DNA of 64,000 nucleotides from Longitalea arenae (GTDB lineage Bacteria; Bacteroidota; Bacteroidia; Chitinophagales; Chitinophagaceae), in the NCBI RefSeq assembly GCF_016924755.1, contig NZ_JAFFJX010000013.1, positions 62,001 through 126,000 on the forward strand, read 5' to 3'. Positions 47,714 through 57,136 of this stretch are shown in pieces. The notes under the pieces are model-generated. The model was given only the letters and a program-made list of their open reading frames with translations, made no database searches and was not told the origin of the DNA. The position numbers and the translations under genes are program-made. Each line of letters starts with the position of its first letter. The stretch's first letter is position 1.

Positions 47714-47912
47714 ATCACCCGCCAACCTCTGACGATTCGCTGCCGCTTATGAAGGGCTGCTTGACCGCTATCAACAAATGACCAGCCCCTACTCCCCTAA
47801 TCACCTGTTGTACACTGGTATATCTTCCTGCCTGCACGAAGTTGTTCTTCGTCAATAGGCCATGCGGCCTATAATTTCTACTTTCCCGCCCATAATTCAA
47901 AACCCTCACTTT

Positions 47913-48113
47913 ATGAAACGTATGCTTGCTGTATCCGCCCTGGTGGCTATTGCCGCCTTTGCTACTGCTTTTTCCGGCTATCGTTACCATGTAAAAGATG
48001 TAAAAGATCACCACGCTACCTGCAAAGGTTCGCGGTATTGCACTGCCTGTAAAAATTGTAAGTACTGTGGGCACTGCGCCAAAAATGGCGGCTCCTGCGG
48101 TGTTTGCAAATAG
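47913..48113 (+). CDS. Small exported Cys-rich protein
   Basis: 66 residues from the ATG at 47913: a signal peptide (MKRMLAVSALVAIAAFATAF), a short linker and a compact Cys cluster in the last 32 residues. Eight Cys are arranged as CKGSRYC, CKNCKYCGHC and CGVCK. The CxxC pairs suggest zinc or iron-sulfur binding or four disulfides. A family name is not known to me. It is followed by a terminator. It sits before a convergent T9SS-sorted protein. Confidence 0.7.
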   Translation: MKRMLAVSALVAIAAFATAFSGYRYHVKDVKDHHATCKGSRYCTACKNCKYCGHCAKNGGSCGVCK

Positions 48114-48135
48114 GCTGATTATTACTTTTTATCAC

Positions 48136-48168
48136 AAAGCCCTGACGTTTCCGCCAGGGCTTTTTCCT
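48136..48168 (+). terminator. Intrinsic terminator, convergent genes
   Basis: AAGCCCTG and CAGGGCTT flank a short loop, followed by a T run on the forward strand. It lies about 25 bases after the Cys-rich gene and can also serve the convergent gene at 48192. Confidence 0.8.
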
Positions 48169-48191
48169 GTTCTCCGTTTCAACCTTATTTC

Positions 48192-49664
48192 CTATAAAAC
48201 CACAATCTTCTGCGCTAATTTCCCGCTGGTCGTTTTGTTATTTACGATCAGCATATACACGCCGGTCTTCAATCCACTCAACACCAGGTTATCGTCATGA
48301 TAACTGTTCCATTGCTTTACAATCCTGCCACCGAGATCAGTTATGATAATATCCCTTACCGCACTGCTGCCAAACAATACATTCATATTACCCGATTTGG
48401 CCGGGTTCGGATATACAGTGAGTTTACTTAACTCTTCCAGTCCGCGCACGCCTTTGGCTGCTGTCACCGTGCGCTTGCCATCTTTATCGATCTGCACGAT
48501 CCGGTACCAGCTGTTTGCTTTTGCCAGATTGCTTTCTTTAAACTGGTAATACAAAGGCGCACTGCTGGTGCCATCCACGGACTTGCTGGCTACAAAACCT
48601 ACTTTCTCAAACACGCCATTCCCCGTGCTGCGCTCGATCTCAAATCCGGTATTATTACTTTCCATATTGGTAGTCCACTGTAAGGTCACATAGTTGCCGC
48701 TGCGGCTGCCATTGAAGTTCACCAGCGATACGGGTAATGGTCCGGCCACCGGCCAGTTAATGGTCACCGTAGCATCGTCGTACATATTATCGGCTAATGT
48801 ATTGATGTCATTGTCTGGACCATTATCCATCATCCGGTAGGTGAATGTGAGTTGCGTCACCGTCGTTGTATTACGGGTAACGATGAAGGTGCCATCGCTG
48901 TTTATGGTCACACTGCCGTTCGTGGGCTGCGTTACTACCGACCATTGCAGGTCTGCATATACATCATTCTGATCGTTATCCGTTCCGCCGGCATCTACTG
49001 TATTTCCCATGGGATAATTAATATTGGAACCATACAGGGCGCCATTGAAAGAGGTTTCCAAACCATTGGCCCGGGTGAACACATCGTTGAGGGCGATGGG
49101 CGGACAATTAGTTCCGCCGCAGATCAACTGCACACCGCTGATGGATACATTATCAAATACATACCGGATACCCGATTGTCCGCAGGCGGCATCAAATGAA
49201 ATAAATACTTTGAAACTGTTAGCTGTCACTGCGTCCGGGAAAGTAAACTGAAAACAGGTGGTACCGCCATTGGTTGGCAATTCATAATTATCCTGCCGGG
49301 CATAAATATTACCGGCTTTCTCCAGATCCTTGGAACTGGTGACCGCTGAATTTACAAACAGGATGTCGGCATAGGTAGCACAGGGAAAAGTCGTTTGGGT
49401 ATTCAGGTTGGCTTCATACGCATAAATATCAAAACAAACTTTTACCGTGTTGGAGGTTTTGTTCACTGCAGGGGTTCCGATATTGGCAGGGTTATGTCCA
49501 CCCACACCCGGGGTGATCACCACGCTGTTGCCGTGAACATCGCCATACCCTGCACCTTGTGATAAGATCCAGCCGCTGGGCGAAGTATCGAAACCTTCTT
49601 CCAGCTGCGCCTGCGCAATTGTCGTTATAGCCGCAAGCAAAACGAATAGTAAATACCGCTTCAT
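48192..49664 (-). CDS. Secreted adhesin-like protein with T9SS sorting domain
   Basis: 490 residues from the ATG at 49664 (an ATG four codons earlier would give MYLF before the signal). Signal peptide: MKRYLLFVLLAAITTIAQA. The N-terminal half is a lectin-like beta domain with Cys pairs (FDAACGQSGIRYVFDNVSIS). A cadherin/Ig-like unit follows (TQPTNGSVTINSDGTFIVTR). A later segment (VSLVNFNGSRSGNYVTLQWT, FEIERSTGNG) is the Fn3-like unit that commonly precedes the sorting domain in this phylum. The tail has KLTVYPNPAKSGNMNVLF and a final basic strand, a type A sorting signal. Function is probably surface attachment; the ligand is unknown. Confidence 0.85.
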   Translation of the reverse strand: MKRYLLFVLLAAITTIAQAQLEEGFDTSPSGWILSQGAGYGDVHGNSVVITPGVGGHNPANIGTPAVNKTSNTVKVCFDIYAYEANLNTQTTFPCATYADILFVNSAVTSSKDLEKAGNIYARQDNYELPTNGGTTCFQFTFPDAVTANSFKVFISFDAACGQSGIRYVFDNVSISGVQLICGGTNCPPIALNDVFTRANGLETSFNGALYGSNINYPMGNTVDAGGTDNDQNDVYADLQWSVVTQPTNGSVTINSDGTFIVTRNTTTVTQLTFTYRMMDNGPDNDINTLADNMYDDATVTINWPVAGPLPVSLVNFNGSRSGNYVTLQWTTNMESNNTGFEIERSTGNGVFEKVGFVASKSVDGTSSAPLYYQFKESNLAKANSWYRIVQIDKDGKRTVTAAKGVRGLEELSKLTVYPNPAKSGNMNVLFGSSAVRDIIITDLGGRIVKQWNSYHDDNLVLSGLKTGVYMLIVNNKTTSGKLAQKIVVL

Positions 49665-50105
49665 AAATAAATACATTTTGTGGTTAAAAGGAATGTTAGG
49701 GGTGGTTTACCAGCGGTGTATTGGTCTACTGTTACTTTTCAAGGGGTATGGGCAATAATATCCTGTACTCCGGCAGCCGGAGTGTATAGTCTTATTCTTA
49801 ACTGATCATTGGAAATGGTAAGCTGACTGCATTGCAATAGTTGCAGGTATACGCACAGGAGAGGTATTGTGCATACTTTCTTTAACGGTTACAAAGGTCA
49901 GGCCCAGCCATTCAGCGAATACTGGTAGCATTTAAATGGAGGTAAACAGAATCAATAGAGGCTTTGTGAACGAAAACGTAGGAGATTTGGATGTAGATGG
50001 GTCAAAAATAATATGCGCCGCCAATATATGCAATAGGATCACATATTTAATTGACTTGAAACAAGTGTACATTAAAGTTTCGCACATATATCATTGATCA
50101 TCAAT
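49665..50105. other. Intergenic region, no gene seen
   Basis: About 440 bases between the adhesin-like gene and the cmk terminator region. It must include the promoter of the adhesin-like gene. No ORF, RNA gene or repeat was recognised. Confidence 0.5.
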
Positions 50106-50128
50106 AGCCGGCCCGCTTCCGGCCGGCT
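50106..50128 (-). terminator. Terminator-like hairpin after cmk
   Basis: A perfect 8-bp stem AGCCGGCC/GGCCGGCT with a 7-base loop lies 22 bases after the cmk stop. There is only a weak T tract, so it may need Rho or act as a pause site. Confidence 0.5.
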
Positions 50129-50150
50129 TGTGTAGAAGTTGACTTTTTCA

Positions 50151-50840
50151 TTAAGCAGCAGCCTGCAGGCGCTCTTCCACCCATTTTTTGGCGATATCCA
50201 GCTGTTCTTTCATGGTAATATGGGAATTATCGAGCTCCAGGGCATCGTCGGCTTTGCGCAGCGGACTTACTTCGCGGTGAGAATCAATATAGTCGCGCAT
50301 TTCCAGGTTGGCCCTTACTTCTTCCATGGTAACGTTGGGGTTCTTTTCATACAATTCCTGGAAACGGCGTTTCACGCGGATATCATTATCGGCGGTCATG
50401 AAGATCTTTAGCTCGGCCTTGGGAAATACCACCGTGCCAATGTCGCGGCCATCCATCACAATCCCTTTATGTTTACCCATGTCCTGCTGCTGCCGCACGG
50501 CAAATTCCCGAACCTCCCTGATGGCGGCTACCTCGCTCACTTTTTCGGCAACCACCAGGTCACGGATCACATATTCCACATTCTCTCCATTCAGGTACAT
50601 CTCGCTCTGGCCGGTCTTGTGGTTCGACATAAACGTGAGCTTGATATGCTGCAAGGCTTCGGCTACCGCATCGTGATGCGTCCAGTCGACGTGATTCCGT
50701 AAAAAATAAAGTGTAATTGCCCGGTACATCGCTCCACTATCTATATAAAGGTATCCCAGCTCCCGGGCCAGCTGTTTGGCCAGTGTACTTTTTCCGCAGG
50801 ACGACCACCCATCGATGGTGATAATGATCTTTTGTTGCAT
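50151..50840 (-). CDS. cmk: Cytidylate kinase
   Basis: Phosphorylates CMP and dCMP with ATP. The 229-residue product from the ATG at 50840 begins MQQKIIITIDGWSSCGKSTL, with the P-loop GWSSCGKST. A longer frame from 50897 is not expected. Substrate motifs IDSGAMYRAITLYF, the conserved GIVMDGRDIGTVVFPKAELK and RDYIDSHREVSPLRKADDAL are present. The insertion characteristic of the bacterial enzyme is intact. The gene is followed by a hairpin and preceded by a roughly 150-base spacer. Confidence 0.95.
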   Translation of the reverse strand: MQQKIIITIDGWSSCGKSTLAKQLARELGYLYIDSGAMYRAITLYFLRNHVDWTHHDAVAEALQHIKLTFMSNHKTGQSEMYLNGENVEYVIRDLVVAEKVSEVAAIREVREFAVRQQQDMGKHKGIVMDGRDIGTVVFPKAELKIFMTADNDIRVKRRFQELYEKNPNVTMEEVRANLEMRDYIDSHREVSPLRKADDALELDNSHITMKEQLDIAKKWVEERLQAAA

Positions 50841-50995
50841 AGGTATTGTTGCAAAAGTAAAACACAACACATAAGAACCAAGGCCCGGGCCTTTCAATTT
50901 TTAACAGGCTGCATAATCGAAAACAATGATTGCTAAGGGACTGGCCTTCCGCCTCTATGCCGCACACCTCTATGCCTTTATGCCTTGTTGCCTTT

Positions 50996-51028
50996 CAAAA
51001 ACAATGTCGCCCCTGGTCAGGGACGACA
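50996..51028 (-). terminator. Orphan terminator without an assigned gene
   Basis: TGTCG-t-CCCTG and CAGGG-g-CGACA form a long stem (11 positions with one mismatch) followed by TTGTTTTTG on the reverse strand. The nearest reverse-strand genes are cmk (downstream) and clpC, which already has its own terminator at 51227. A short RNA transcribed from about 51200 would end here; see findings. Confidence 0.55.
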
Positions 51029-51226
51029 TCCAATTTGTAGTGGGACTAAATCGGCACACTACGCTGTGTCACCTGGTTAGCAGTCACCACCTTAGAGGTA
51101 ACCCTGATAATATGCCGGCACAGCGATAATGCCCCATAGTACCCGGGAATAATGTAAACCGAGGGACGCAGTTATATAAACGCTCCGTTACCTGATTAGT
51201 TGTTCAGCGCCCCCGGAAATGCATAA

Positions 51227-51252
51227 AAAAACCCCGGCGGTAGCGCCGGGGT
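51227..51252 (-). terminator. Intrinsic terminator of clpC
   Basis: An 8-bp perfect stem CCCCGGCG/CGCCGGGG with a 4-base loop is followed on the reverse strand by TTTTTTT. Confidence 0.85.
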
Positions 51253-51272
51253 CGGGTATATTGATCTAATAC

Positions 51273-53801
51273 TTAGTTGTTTGCTTCGGATTTTTCCTTT
51301 TCTGCCTTCAGCGTGAACCTGATCTTTGAGTTCTCTGCATCCAGGTCGGCCACCAGGGTGTCGCCTTGTTTAATATGCAGGCTCAGGATCTCTTCTGCAA
51401 GGGGATCTTCCAGGTATTTCTGGATGGCCCTGTGCAGCGGACGGGCGCCAAACTGCTGATCGTAGCCTTTTTCAGCAATGAAGTGTTTTGCTTCGGTCGT
51501 CAACTCCAGGGTGAATCCCAGGTTGGCCAAACGTTTCATCACTCCTTTCATCAGGATGTCGATGATGCTGAAGATATGGTCTTTGTTCAACGAGTTGAAG
51601 ATGATCACATCGTCGATACGGTTCAGGAACTCAGGCGAGAATGTGCGTTTCAGTGCCTTTTCAATAACGGCTTTGTTATTTTCATTAGCGCTTTGCGTAC
51701 GTGCCTGGGTGGCGAACCCTACGCCATCACCGAAATCTTTCAACTGGCGCACACCAATATTCGATGTCATGATGATGGTGGTATTCTTGAAGTCAACCCT
51801 TCTACCCAATCCATCGGTGAGCTGTCCATCGTCCAGCACCTGTAAAAGGATATTGTAGATATCAGGGTGTGCTTTTTCAATTTCATCCAGCAGGATCACC
51901 GAATAAGGTTTGCGGCGAACTTTCTCGGTCAGCTGGCCACCTTCTTCGTAACCAACATATCCCGGAGGCGCACCGATCAAACGGCTTACCGTGAACTTTT
52001 CCATGTATTCACTCATGTCGATGCGGATCAGCGCATCCTCTGAGTCGAACATATAACGGGCCAGTGAACGGGCCAGCTCGGTTTTACCAACACCGGTAGG
52101 TCCCAGGAAGATAAAGGTACCGATCGGCTTTTTGGGATCTTTCAAACCCACGCGGTTACGTTGAATGGCTTTCACCACTTTCTCGATCGCATCATCCTGA
52201 CCGATCACCATACCGCGCATATCTTCGGCCATGCGGCGCAGTTTTTCGCTTTCTGCCTGCACCATCCGTTTAACCGGGATGCCGGTCATCATGCTCACCA
52301 CTTCGGCAATGGCTTCATCGTCGATGGGATAGCGTTTGTGTTTGCTTTCTTCTTCCCAGCTTGCTTTCGCTTTTTCCAGCTCTTCCTGCAAACGTTTTTC
52401 GGTATCGCGTAAAGAAGCTGCTTCTTCGAATTTCTGGCTCTTTACGACCTTATTCTTTTCCACCTTTACATCTTCGATCTTCTTTTCCAGATCGAGGATC
52501 TCTTTCGGCACGTTGATGTTCTTCAAGTGAACACGGGCGCCTACTTCATCCATTACGTCAATCGCCTTGTCGGGCAATAAACGGTCGGTAATATAACGGT
52601 CGCTTAATTTTACGCAGGCATCGATCGCATCGTCACTGTAAGTAACATTGTGATAGTCCTCGTATTTCGATTTGATATTGTTCAGGATCTGAACGGTTTC
52701 ATCAACACTTGGTGGTTCTACCATTACCTTTTGGAAACGACGATCGAGGGCGCCATCTTTTTCGATGTACATTCTGTATTCGTCGAGGGTAGAAGCGCCA
52801 ATGCATTGGAGCTCGCCACGGGCCAAAGCCGGTTTAAAGATGTTGGAAGCATCCAGTGAACCGCTGGCGCCGCCGGCGCCTACGATGGTATGAATTTCGT
52901 CGATGAACAGGATCACATCCCGGTTCTTCTCGAGTTCATTCATGATGGCTTTCATCCGTTCTTCAAACTGACCACGGTATTTGGTACCGGCTACCAGGGC
53001 AGCAAGGTCTAATGAAATAACGCGTTTATCAAACAATACTCTCGATACTTTACGTTGAACGATGCGCAGCGCCAAACCTTCCACGATCGCTGTTTTACCT
53101 ACACCGGGCTCACCGATCAGGATCGGGTTGTTCTTTTTACGGCGCGACAGGATCTGGGATACCCGCTCAATTTCTTCTTCACGTCCGACGATCGGGTCAA
53201 GGGCACCACTCTCGGCTAAACGGGTAATGTCGCGGCCAAAATTGTCCAGTACCGGTGTTTTGCTTTTTGTATTGCCGGCAGAGCGTGATTTCTGCTGTGA
53301 ATACTTCTTTTCATCATCAAAATCGTCTTCGTTCTCGTCGGCATATTCACTGCGTACGTCGTTGCTTTTTACAACGCCTAATTCGTTTCTGAATAAATCG
53401 TAATCCACGTCGAACTGATTTAAGATTTGAGTTGCTATGTTTTCCTTATTCTTAAGAATGGAGAGCATTAAATGTTCCGTTTCTACAGTGGGACTCTTGA
53501 GCGCTTTTGCTTCCAGCACAGTTACGCGGATCACCTTTTCGGCCTGCTTGGTGAGTGGCAAACTGTTTATGTTAGCAATGTTTTTACCGGTCTTGTCTTT
53601 TACTGCCAGTTCTACCTCTTTCCGCAATTCGTACAGATCCACATTAAAGCTTTTCAATATACGGACAGCAGTGTTCTCTCCTTCACGGATCAACCCCAGC
53701 AACAAATGTTCAGTTCCGATAAAATCGTTCCCCAACCGTAAAGCCTCCTCTCTGCTAAAAGAAATGATCTCCTTTACCTGGGCTGAAAAATTGTTGTCCA
53801 T
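51273..53801 (-). CDS. clpC: Clp protease ATP-binding subunit ClpC
   Basis: HSP100-class AAA+ unfoldase that feeds proteins to ClpP. The 842-residue product starts at [20 protein letters not shown] (ATG at 53801). Layout: N-terminal double Clp_N domain (two repeats with [20 protein letters not shown] and [14 protein letters not shown]). AAA-1 carries [13 protein letters not shown], a Walker [10 protein letters not shown], and the M-domain coiled coil with a UVR-like segment. AAA-2 carries [19 protein letters not shown] and the sensor region. The full length and both P-loops support function. The final tail is Lys-rich. It ends at a strong terminator and is preceded by a divergent STAS gene. 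Confidence 0.95.
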   Translation of the reverse strand: MDNNFSAQVKEIISFSREEALRLGNDFIGTEHLLLGLIREGENTAVRILKSFNVDLYELRKEVELAVKDKTGKNIANINSLPLTKQAEKVIRVTVLEAKALKSPTVETEHLMLSILKNKENIATQILNQFDVDYDLFRNELGVVKSNDVRSEYADENEDDFDDEKKYSQQKSRSAGNTKSKTPVLDNFGRDITRLAESGALDPIVGREEEIERVSQILSRRKKNNPILIGEPGVGKTAIVEGLALRIVQRKVSRVLFDKRVISLDLAALVAGTKYRGQFEERMKAIMNELEKNRDVILFIDEIHTIVGAGGASGSLDASNIFKPALARGELQCIGASTLDEYRMYIEKDGALDRRFQKVMVEPPSVDETVQILNNIKSKYEDYHNVTYSDDAIDACVKLSDRYITDRLLPDKAIDVMDEVGARVHLKNINVPKEILDLEKKIEDVKVEKNKVVKSQKFEEAASLRDTEKRLQEELEKAKASWEEESKHKRYPIDDEAIAEVVSMMTGIPVKRMVQAESEKLRRMAEDMRGMVIGQDDAIEKVVKAIQRNRVGLKDPKKPIGTFIFLGPTGVGKTELARSLARYMFDSEDALIRIDMSEYMEKFTVSRLIGAPPGYVGYEEGGQLTEKVRRKPYSVILLDEIEKAHPDIYNILLQVLDDGQLTDGLGRRVDFKNTTIIMTSNIGVRQLKDFGDGVGFATQARTQSANENNKAVIEKALKRTFSPEFLNRIDDVIIFNSLNKDHIFSIIDILMKGVMKRLANLGFTLELTTEAKHFIAEKGYDQQFGARPLHRAIQKYLEDPLAEEILSLHIKQGDTLVADLDAENSKIRFTLKAEKEKSEANN

Positions 53802-53910
53802 TTTATTTATAATTTGTTGTGTGTTATACAATAATAACGAATATTTTTGACATTTAGTTGTTCCCTTTATTAACGGATTCCAGCTAATTAAAAGTACTTA
53901 AAAGGTCAAT

Positions 53911-54285
53911 ATGCAGTTCAAAATTGATACCAGTGAGAAATTCCATGCCATTCAGATCAAAGAGCCGGTTTTATCTGCTAATATGACAGTAGATTTGGAT
54001 GCCTGTTTAATGCCCCTCTTGCAACAGGAAGTTAAAAACGTGGTGCTTATTTTACAAGACATTCAAAACATAGATAACGCTGCCGGTGAACACCTGGTGA
54101 AGCTGCAGCACCAGTTTTACGAACAAAGTGCTTCCTTCGTGATCTGTTGCCTGCAAAAGCAGGTTGAAAAAGAACTGGACGGGGCCGGACTGCTGGAATT
54201 ACTGAACTTTGCGCCCACGGAAAGCGAAGCCTGGGACATCGTGCATATGGAAGAGATCGAACGCGAACTGGGCGACTCCCTCTAG
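53911..54285 (+). CDS. STAS-domain protein (anti-anti-sigma-like)
   Basis: 124-residue single STAS domain. It begins MQFKIDTSEKFHAIQIKEPV, with the central segment KNVVLILQDIQNIDNAAGEHLVK where SpoIIAA-like proteins place their regulatory Ser. Here the residues around that position are Asp-Asn-Ala rather than Ser, so phospho-regulation is doubtful. The C-terminal part has the usual helices and an acidic end (EIERELG). In Bacteroidota such proteins often serve in partner-switching or in ABC-transporter control. Nothing nearby indicates the partner. Confidence 0.8.
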   Translation: MQFKIDTSEKFHAIQIKEPVLSANMTVDLDACLMPLLQQEVKNVVLILQDIQNIDNAAGEHLVKLQHQFYEQSASFVICCLQKQVEKELDGAGLLELLNFAPTESEAWDIVHMEEIERELGDSL

Positions 54286-54417
54286 TTTGAATTTGACAAT
54301 TGACCGGTTGGTAAAGAACGGAAAGGAACATCAAAAGGCAGAACCGCCGATGTGTCAGCCGGGGTTGATGTAGATGCGTCCTATTATTGGATATGTTAAA
54401 ATTGAGAGAACGCGGTT

Positions 54418-54700
54418 TATAGGGATGTGTTACAGGTTACAAATTGCATGTTACAGGGAAATGCGCCCTAAAAGAAGTGATCCTGGTTATTAAACGTGTG
54501 TGTCTATAAGAGGAGCGTTACAGGTTACAAGTTACATGTTACAAGGCAAAGCCGGGTCCAACGCCCTGCAACCAAGAACCTGAAACTTGAAACTTGTAAT
54601 CCTTGAAACCTGTAACCCCGTGAAACCTGAAACCTGTAACCCTGCAACCTGTAACCTGAAACTTGTAACCCCTGAAACCTGTAACCTGCAACTTGTAACG
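54418..54700. repeat. Inverted arms of ggttacaagttacatg / cctgtaacctgaaac repeats
   Basis: The left arm has blocks of caggttacaagttacatgttac (54430-54545). The right arm has about fifteen imperfect units of acctgaaacttgtaacc type (54570-54700). The arms are reverse-complementary in type and could form a long imperfect hairpin. The element fills the space between the STAS gene and ispD. Confidence 0.85.
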
Positions 54701-54758
54701 CATGACCAACACCAGAAAGCCTGCATTTAAATCGAGACAATAAAAGAACGCAAAGCCT

Positions 54759-55436
54759 TTGAAAAAATACGCTATCATCGTCGCCGGGGGATCCGGTTTG
54801 CGCATGGGCACCGCCCTCCCCAAACAGTTCCTGCCGGTAGCCGGAAAGCCGGTATTATGGCATTCACTCAATACTTTCCTCTCTGCCTGGAAAGATCTCG
54901 GGATCATTCTCGTGCTGCCATCAGCGCATCAAAACACAGGCCAGGCCATCGTGAACACGACAAGCGATCCAACCCGCATACGCATTACGGTAGGTGGCGA
55001 CACCCGCTTTCATTCCGTAAAGAACGGTCTTGCCCTGATCCATGAAACATCGATCGTATTTGTGCACGATGCCGTGCGCTGCCTGATCACAACGGACCTC
55101 ATTCACCGCTGCTACGAGAAAGCCCTGGATAAAGGAAATGCCATCCCCGCCATTCAACCCATCGATACCCTGCGGATCGAAACACCTGCAGGCAATCAGC
55201 CGCTCGACCGCGATAAAGTGCGCATCATTCAAACCCCGCAAACTTTTCACAGCGAGATCATCCAAAAAGCATTTGAACAAGCCTACGATGCTTCGTTCAC
55301 CGATGAGGCCAGCGTCGTGGAAAAACTGGGTATTCCCATTCAGCTGACCGAAGGCGAATCGACCAATATCAAGATCACCCGGCCGCTGGACCTCCTGCTG
55401 GCGGAAAAGATCCTGGCCGCAAATAACCCTTCCTGA
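54759..55436 (+). CDS. ispD: 2-C-methyl-D-erythritol 4-phosphate cytidylyltransferase
   Basis: MEP pathway enzyme for isoprenoid precursors (MEP + CTP to CDP-ME). The 225-residue product has the nucleotide-binding IIVAGGSGLRMGTALPKQF, then VAGKPVLWHSL, VHDAVRCLITTDL, the SENTRY-like TIRVET region (IDTLRIETP) and IQTPQTFHSEIIQKAF. Start is a TTG at 54759: an in-frame TAA lies six codons upstream and the first ATG would remove the glycine-rich loop. Its TGA overlaps the ATG of the FkbM gene by one base, so the two are coupled in translation. Confidence 0.93.
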   Translation: MKKYAIIVAGGSGLRMGTALPKQFLPVAGKPVLWHSLNTFLSAWKDLGIILVLPSAHQNTGQAIVNTTSDPTRIRITVGGDTRFHSVKNGLALIHETSIVFVHDAVRCLITTDLIHRCYEKALDKGNAIPAIQPIDTLRIETPAGNQPLDRDKVRIIQTPQTFHSEIIQKAFEQAYDASFTDEASVVEKLGIPIQLTEGESTNIKITRPLDLLLAEKILAANNPS

Positions 55437-56272
55437 TGCCGGCGCTTCCGCAAATAGTAAAAAGGGTATTCACCGCTTTCAGCAAATTCGGCTTTTGCTG
55501 CCGCAGCGCTGCCACTCCGCTAAGCTTCTGGCGTTTACTCGTGCATACGAAAAAAGCAAAGCGCAGCAGGAACAATCCCGCGCTTTACAGCAATGCATTG
55601 CAGGTGGCATATACGCTGCAATTGCATAAACATATCCGCCTTTTTTACCTGCGCACCTACCAGGGCGATCTCCAGATCTTTTATGATGTTTTCTGGCGTT
55701 CGATCTATCAATTGCCGGCGCCGCTTTTTGCGCGCGCCAAAACCATTCTCGATCTCGGCGCCCATATCGGGATGACCGCCGCTTATTTCAATATTCAGTG
55801 CCCCCAGGCAACCATCTATTGCATCGAAGCCGATGAAGCCAATTACGAATTACTCACCAATAACCTGCAACCTGCGATCCGCAATGGTAAAGTAAAAGCC
55901 ATCCATGCGGCCATCAGCAACAGCAGGGAAACCGTGTATCTGCAGAAAGCCAGCTATTCTTATAATTCGCAACTCTCCGATGCCATTACACCTTTCCCGG
56001 TAAAAGGCATCGTCCTGGATCAATTCATCCAGGAACAACATATCACCCATATCGACATCATCAAGATCGATATCGAAGGCGCTGAATCTTTTTTATTACA
56101 TGATCCACAGCACTGGATGGTCATCACCGATACCATTCTCATTGAAATTCATTCGGAGCAGAACCTGCAGTTGTTCAAGAGCGCCGCCGCCCGCTTTGGT
56201 TTCCGGGTGGAAAAAAGAGCGCTGGACTTTGAAAATTTGTATGTTGCTTATAAAGGCACCATTGATTCTTAA
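55436..56272 (+). CDS. FkbM-family methyltransferase
   Basis: 278-residue S-adenosylmethionine-dependent O-methyltransferase of the FkbM class. The N-terminal about 80 residues include a Arg/Lys-rich stretch. The SAM motif is ILDLGAHIGMTAAYF, followed by YCIEADEANYELL (motif II) and HIDIIKIDIEGAESF. Members commonly methylate sugar units of surface glycans. It is translationally coupled to ispD by TGATG overlap and followed in the same frame, after its TAA, by a second methyltransferase gene. Confidence 0.9.
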   Translation: MPALPQIVKRVFTAFSKFGFCCRSAATPLSFWRLLVHTKKAKRSRNNPALYSNALQVAYTLQLHKHIRLFYLRTYQGDLQIFYDVFWRSIYQLPAPLFARAKTILDLGAHIGMTAAYFNIQCPQATIYCIEADEANYELLTNNLQPAIRNGKVKAIHAAISNSRETVYLQKASYSYNSQLSDAITPFPVKGIVLDQFIQEQHITHIDIIKIDIEGAESFLLHDPQHWMVITDTILIEIHSEQNLQLFKSAAARFGFRVEKRALDFENLYVAYKGTIDS

Positions 56273-56362
56273 CCCGGTAAATCCTTTTGTATAAAACAAT
56301 TACTCATTTCCATACTGAAAAAACTAAAGCTCTATCACGGGCTGCAGGGCAATTACCGGCTT

Positions 56363-57127
56363 TTGCTCTTTTATGCACAGCGAGGCTGGCTCCGGTTCAG
56401 CTACCGTTCGCGCAAAGGCGATCGCTTCACCTGTAACAACTGCGGTAAACAGTACGATGCTTTCGCGCCGCGTTACCCATCTGCTGCCGATAAAAATGCG
56501 CTGGAACAATTCGAGGTGGTAGCGGGTTATGGCGAAAATGTGTATTGCCCCTGGTGTATGTGTACCAGCCGCGAACGTTTGATGATCGCGATCTTCTCCA
56601 CCAAAATACCGGTGGCCGGTAAACGTATTTTGCATTTATCGCCCGAACCTTTTCTCTTCCGCTTTCTGCACAAACAGGCTTCGGTCATTAGCACCGACCT
56701 GGTGCCGGGTTTCTACAAGCAGATCGATCCCCATATTCAATATGCCGATGCTACCCAACTCCCCTTCCCCACCCATTCCTTCGACATGGTCATCGGTAAC
56801 CATATTATGGAACATATTCCCGACGACCGCCGCGCCATGCAGGAGGTCTACCGCGTATTGAAACCCGGCGGAATAGCGGTTTTACAGGCGCCTTTTTCTG
56901 AAAGGATTCCGATTACCCGGGAAGAACCCACGATCAATGACCCGCAAAAACAATCGGCGTGGTTTGGACAAAAAGATCATGTGCGTATTTATTCCCTGAC
57001 CGATTACCTCGAGCGCCTCAAAGCAGCCGGTTTCCAGGTGAACTACTGGTCATACGATTCGCTGAAGGAATATTACCGCTATGCGATCCAACCCGGGGAG
57101 GGCTTTATTCATTTGTTGAAAGTGTAA
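56363..57127 (+). CDS. Methyltransferase with N-terminal zinc-ribbon-like region
   Basis: 254 residues if started from the TTG at 56363. Before that the same frame is open back to the FkbM stop at 56270 without an ATG, and reads IKQLLISILKKLKLYHG from 56291, which looks like a real N-terminus but begins with ATA. Cys pairs (CNNCGKQYDAF and CPWCMCTSRERL) form a putative zinc site. The class I SAM domain shows RILHLSPEPFLFRFL, then DMVIGNHIMEHIPDDRRAMQ and LKPGGIAVLQAPFS. It likely modifies a sugar or lipid near the envelope glycan genes; the substrate is unknown. Confidence 0.85.
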   Translation: MLFYAQRGWLRFSYRSRKGDRFTCNNCGKQYDAFAPRYPSAADKNALEQFEVVAGYGENVYCPWCMCTSRERLMIAIFSTKIPVAGKRILHLSPEPFLFRFLHKQASVISTDLVPGFYKQIDPHIQYADATQLPFPTHSFDMVIGNHIMEHIPDDRRAMQEVYRVLKPGGIAVLQAPFSERIPITREEPTINDPQKQSAWFGQKDHVRIYSLTDYLERLKAAGFQVNYWSYDSLKEYYRYAIQPGEGFIHLLKV

Positions 57128-57136
57128 ACGAGCCCT

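Noticed and set aside
50926-51129. 67-residue forward ORF in the cmk-clpC gap
   Set aside because: Runs through the orphan terminator hairpin and has no protein-like pattern.
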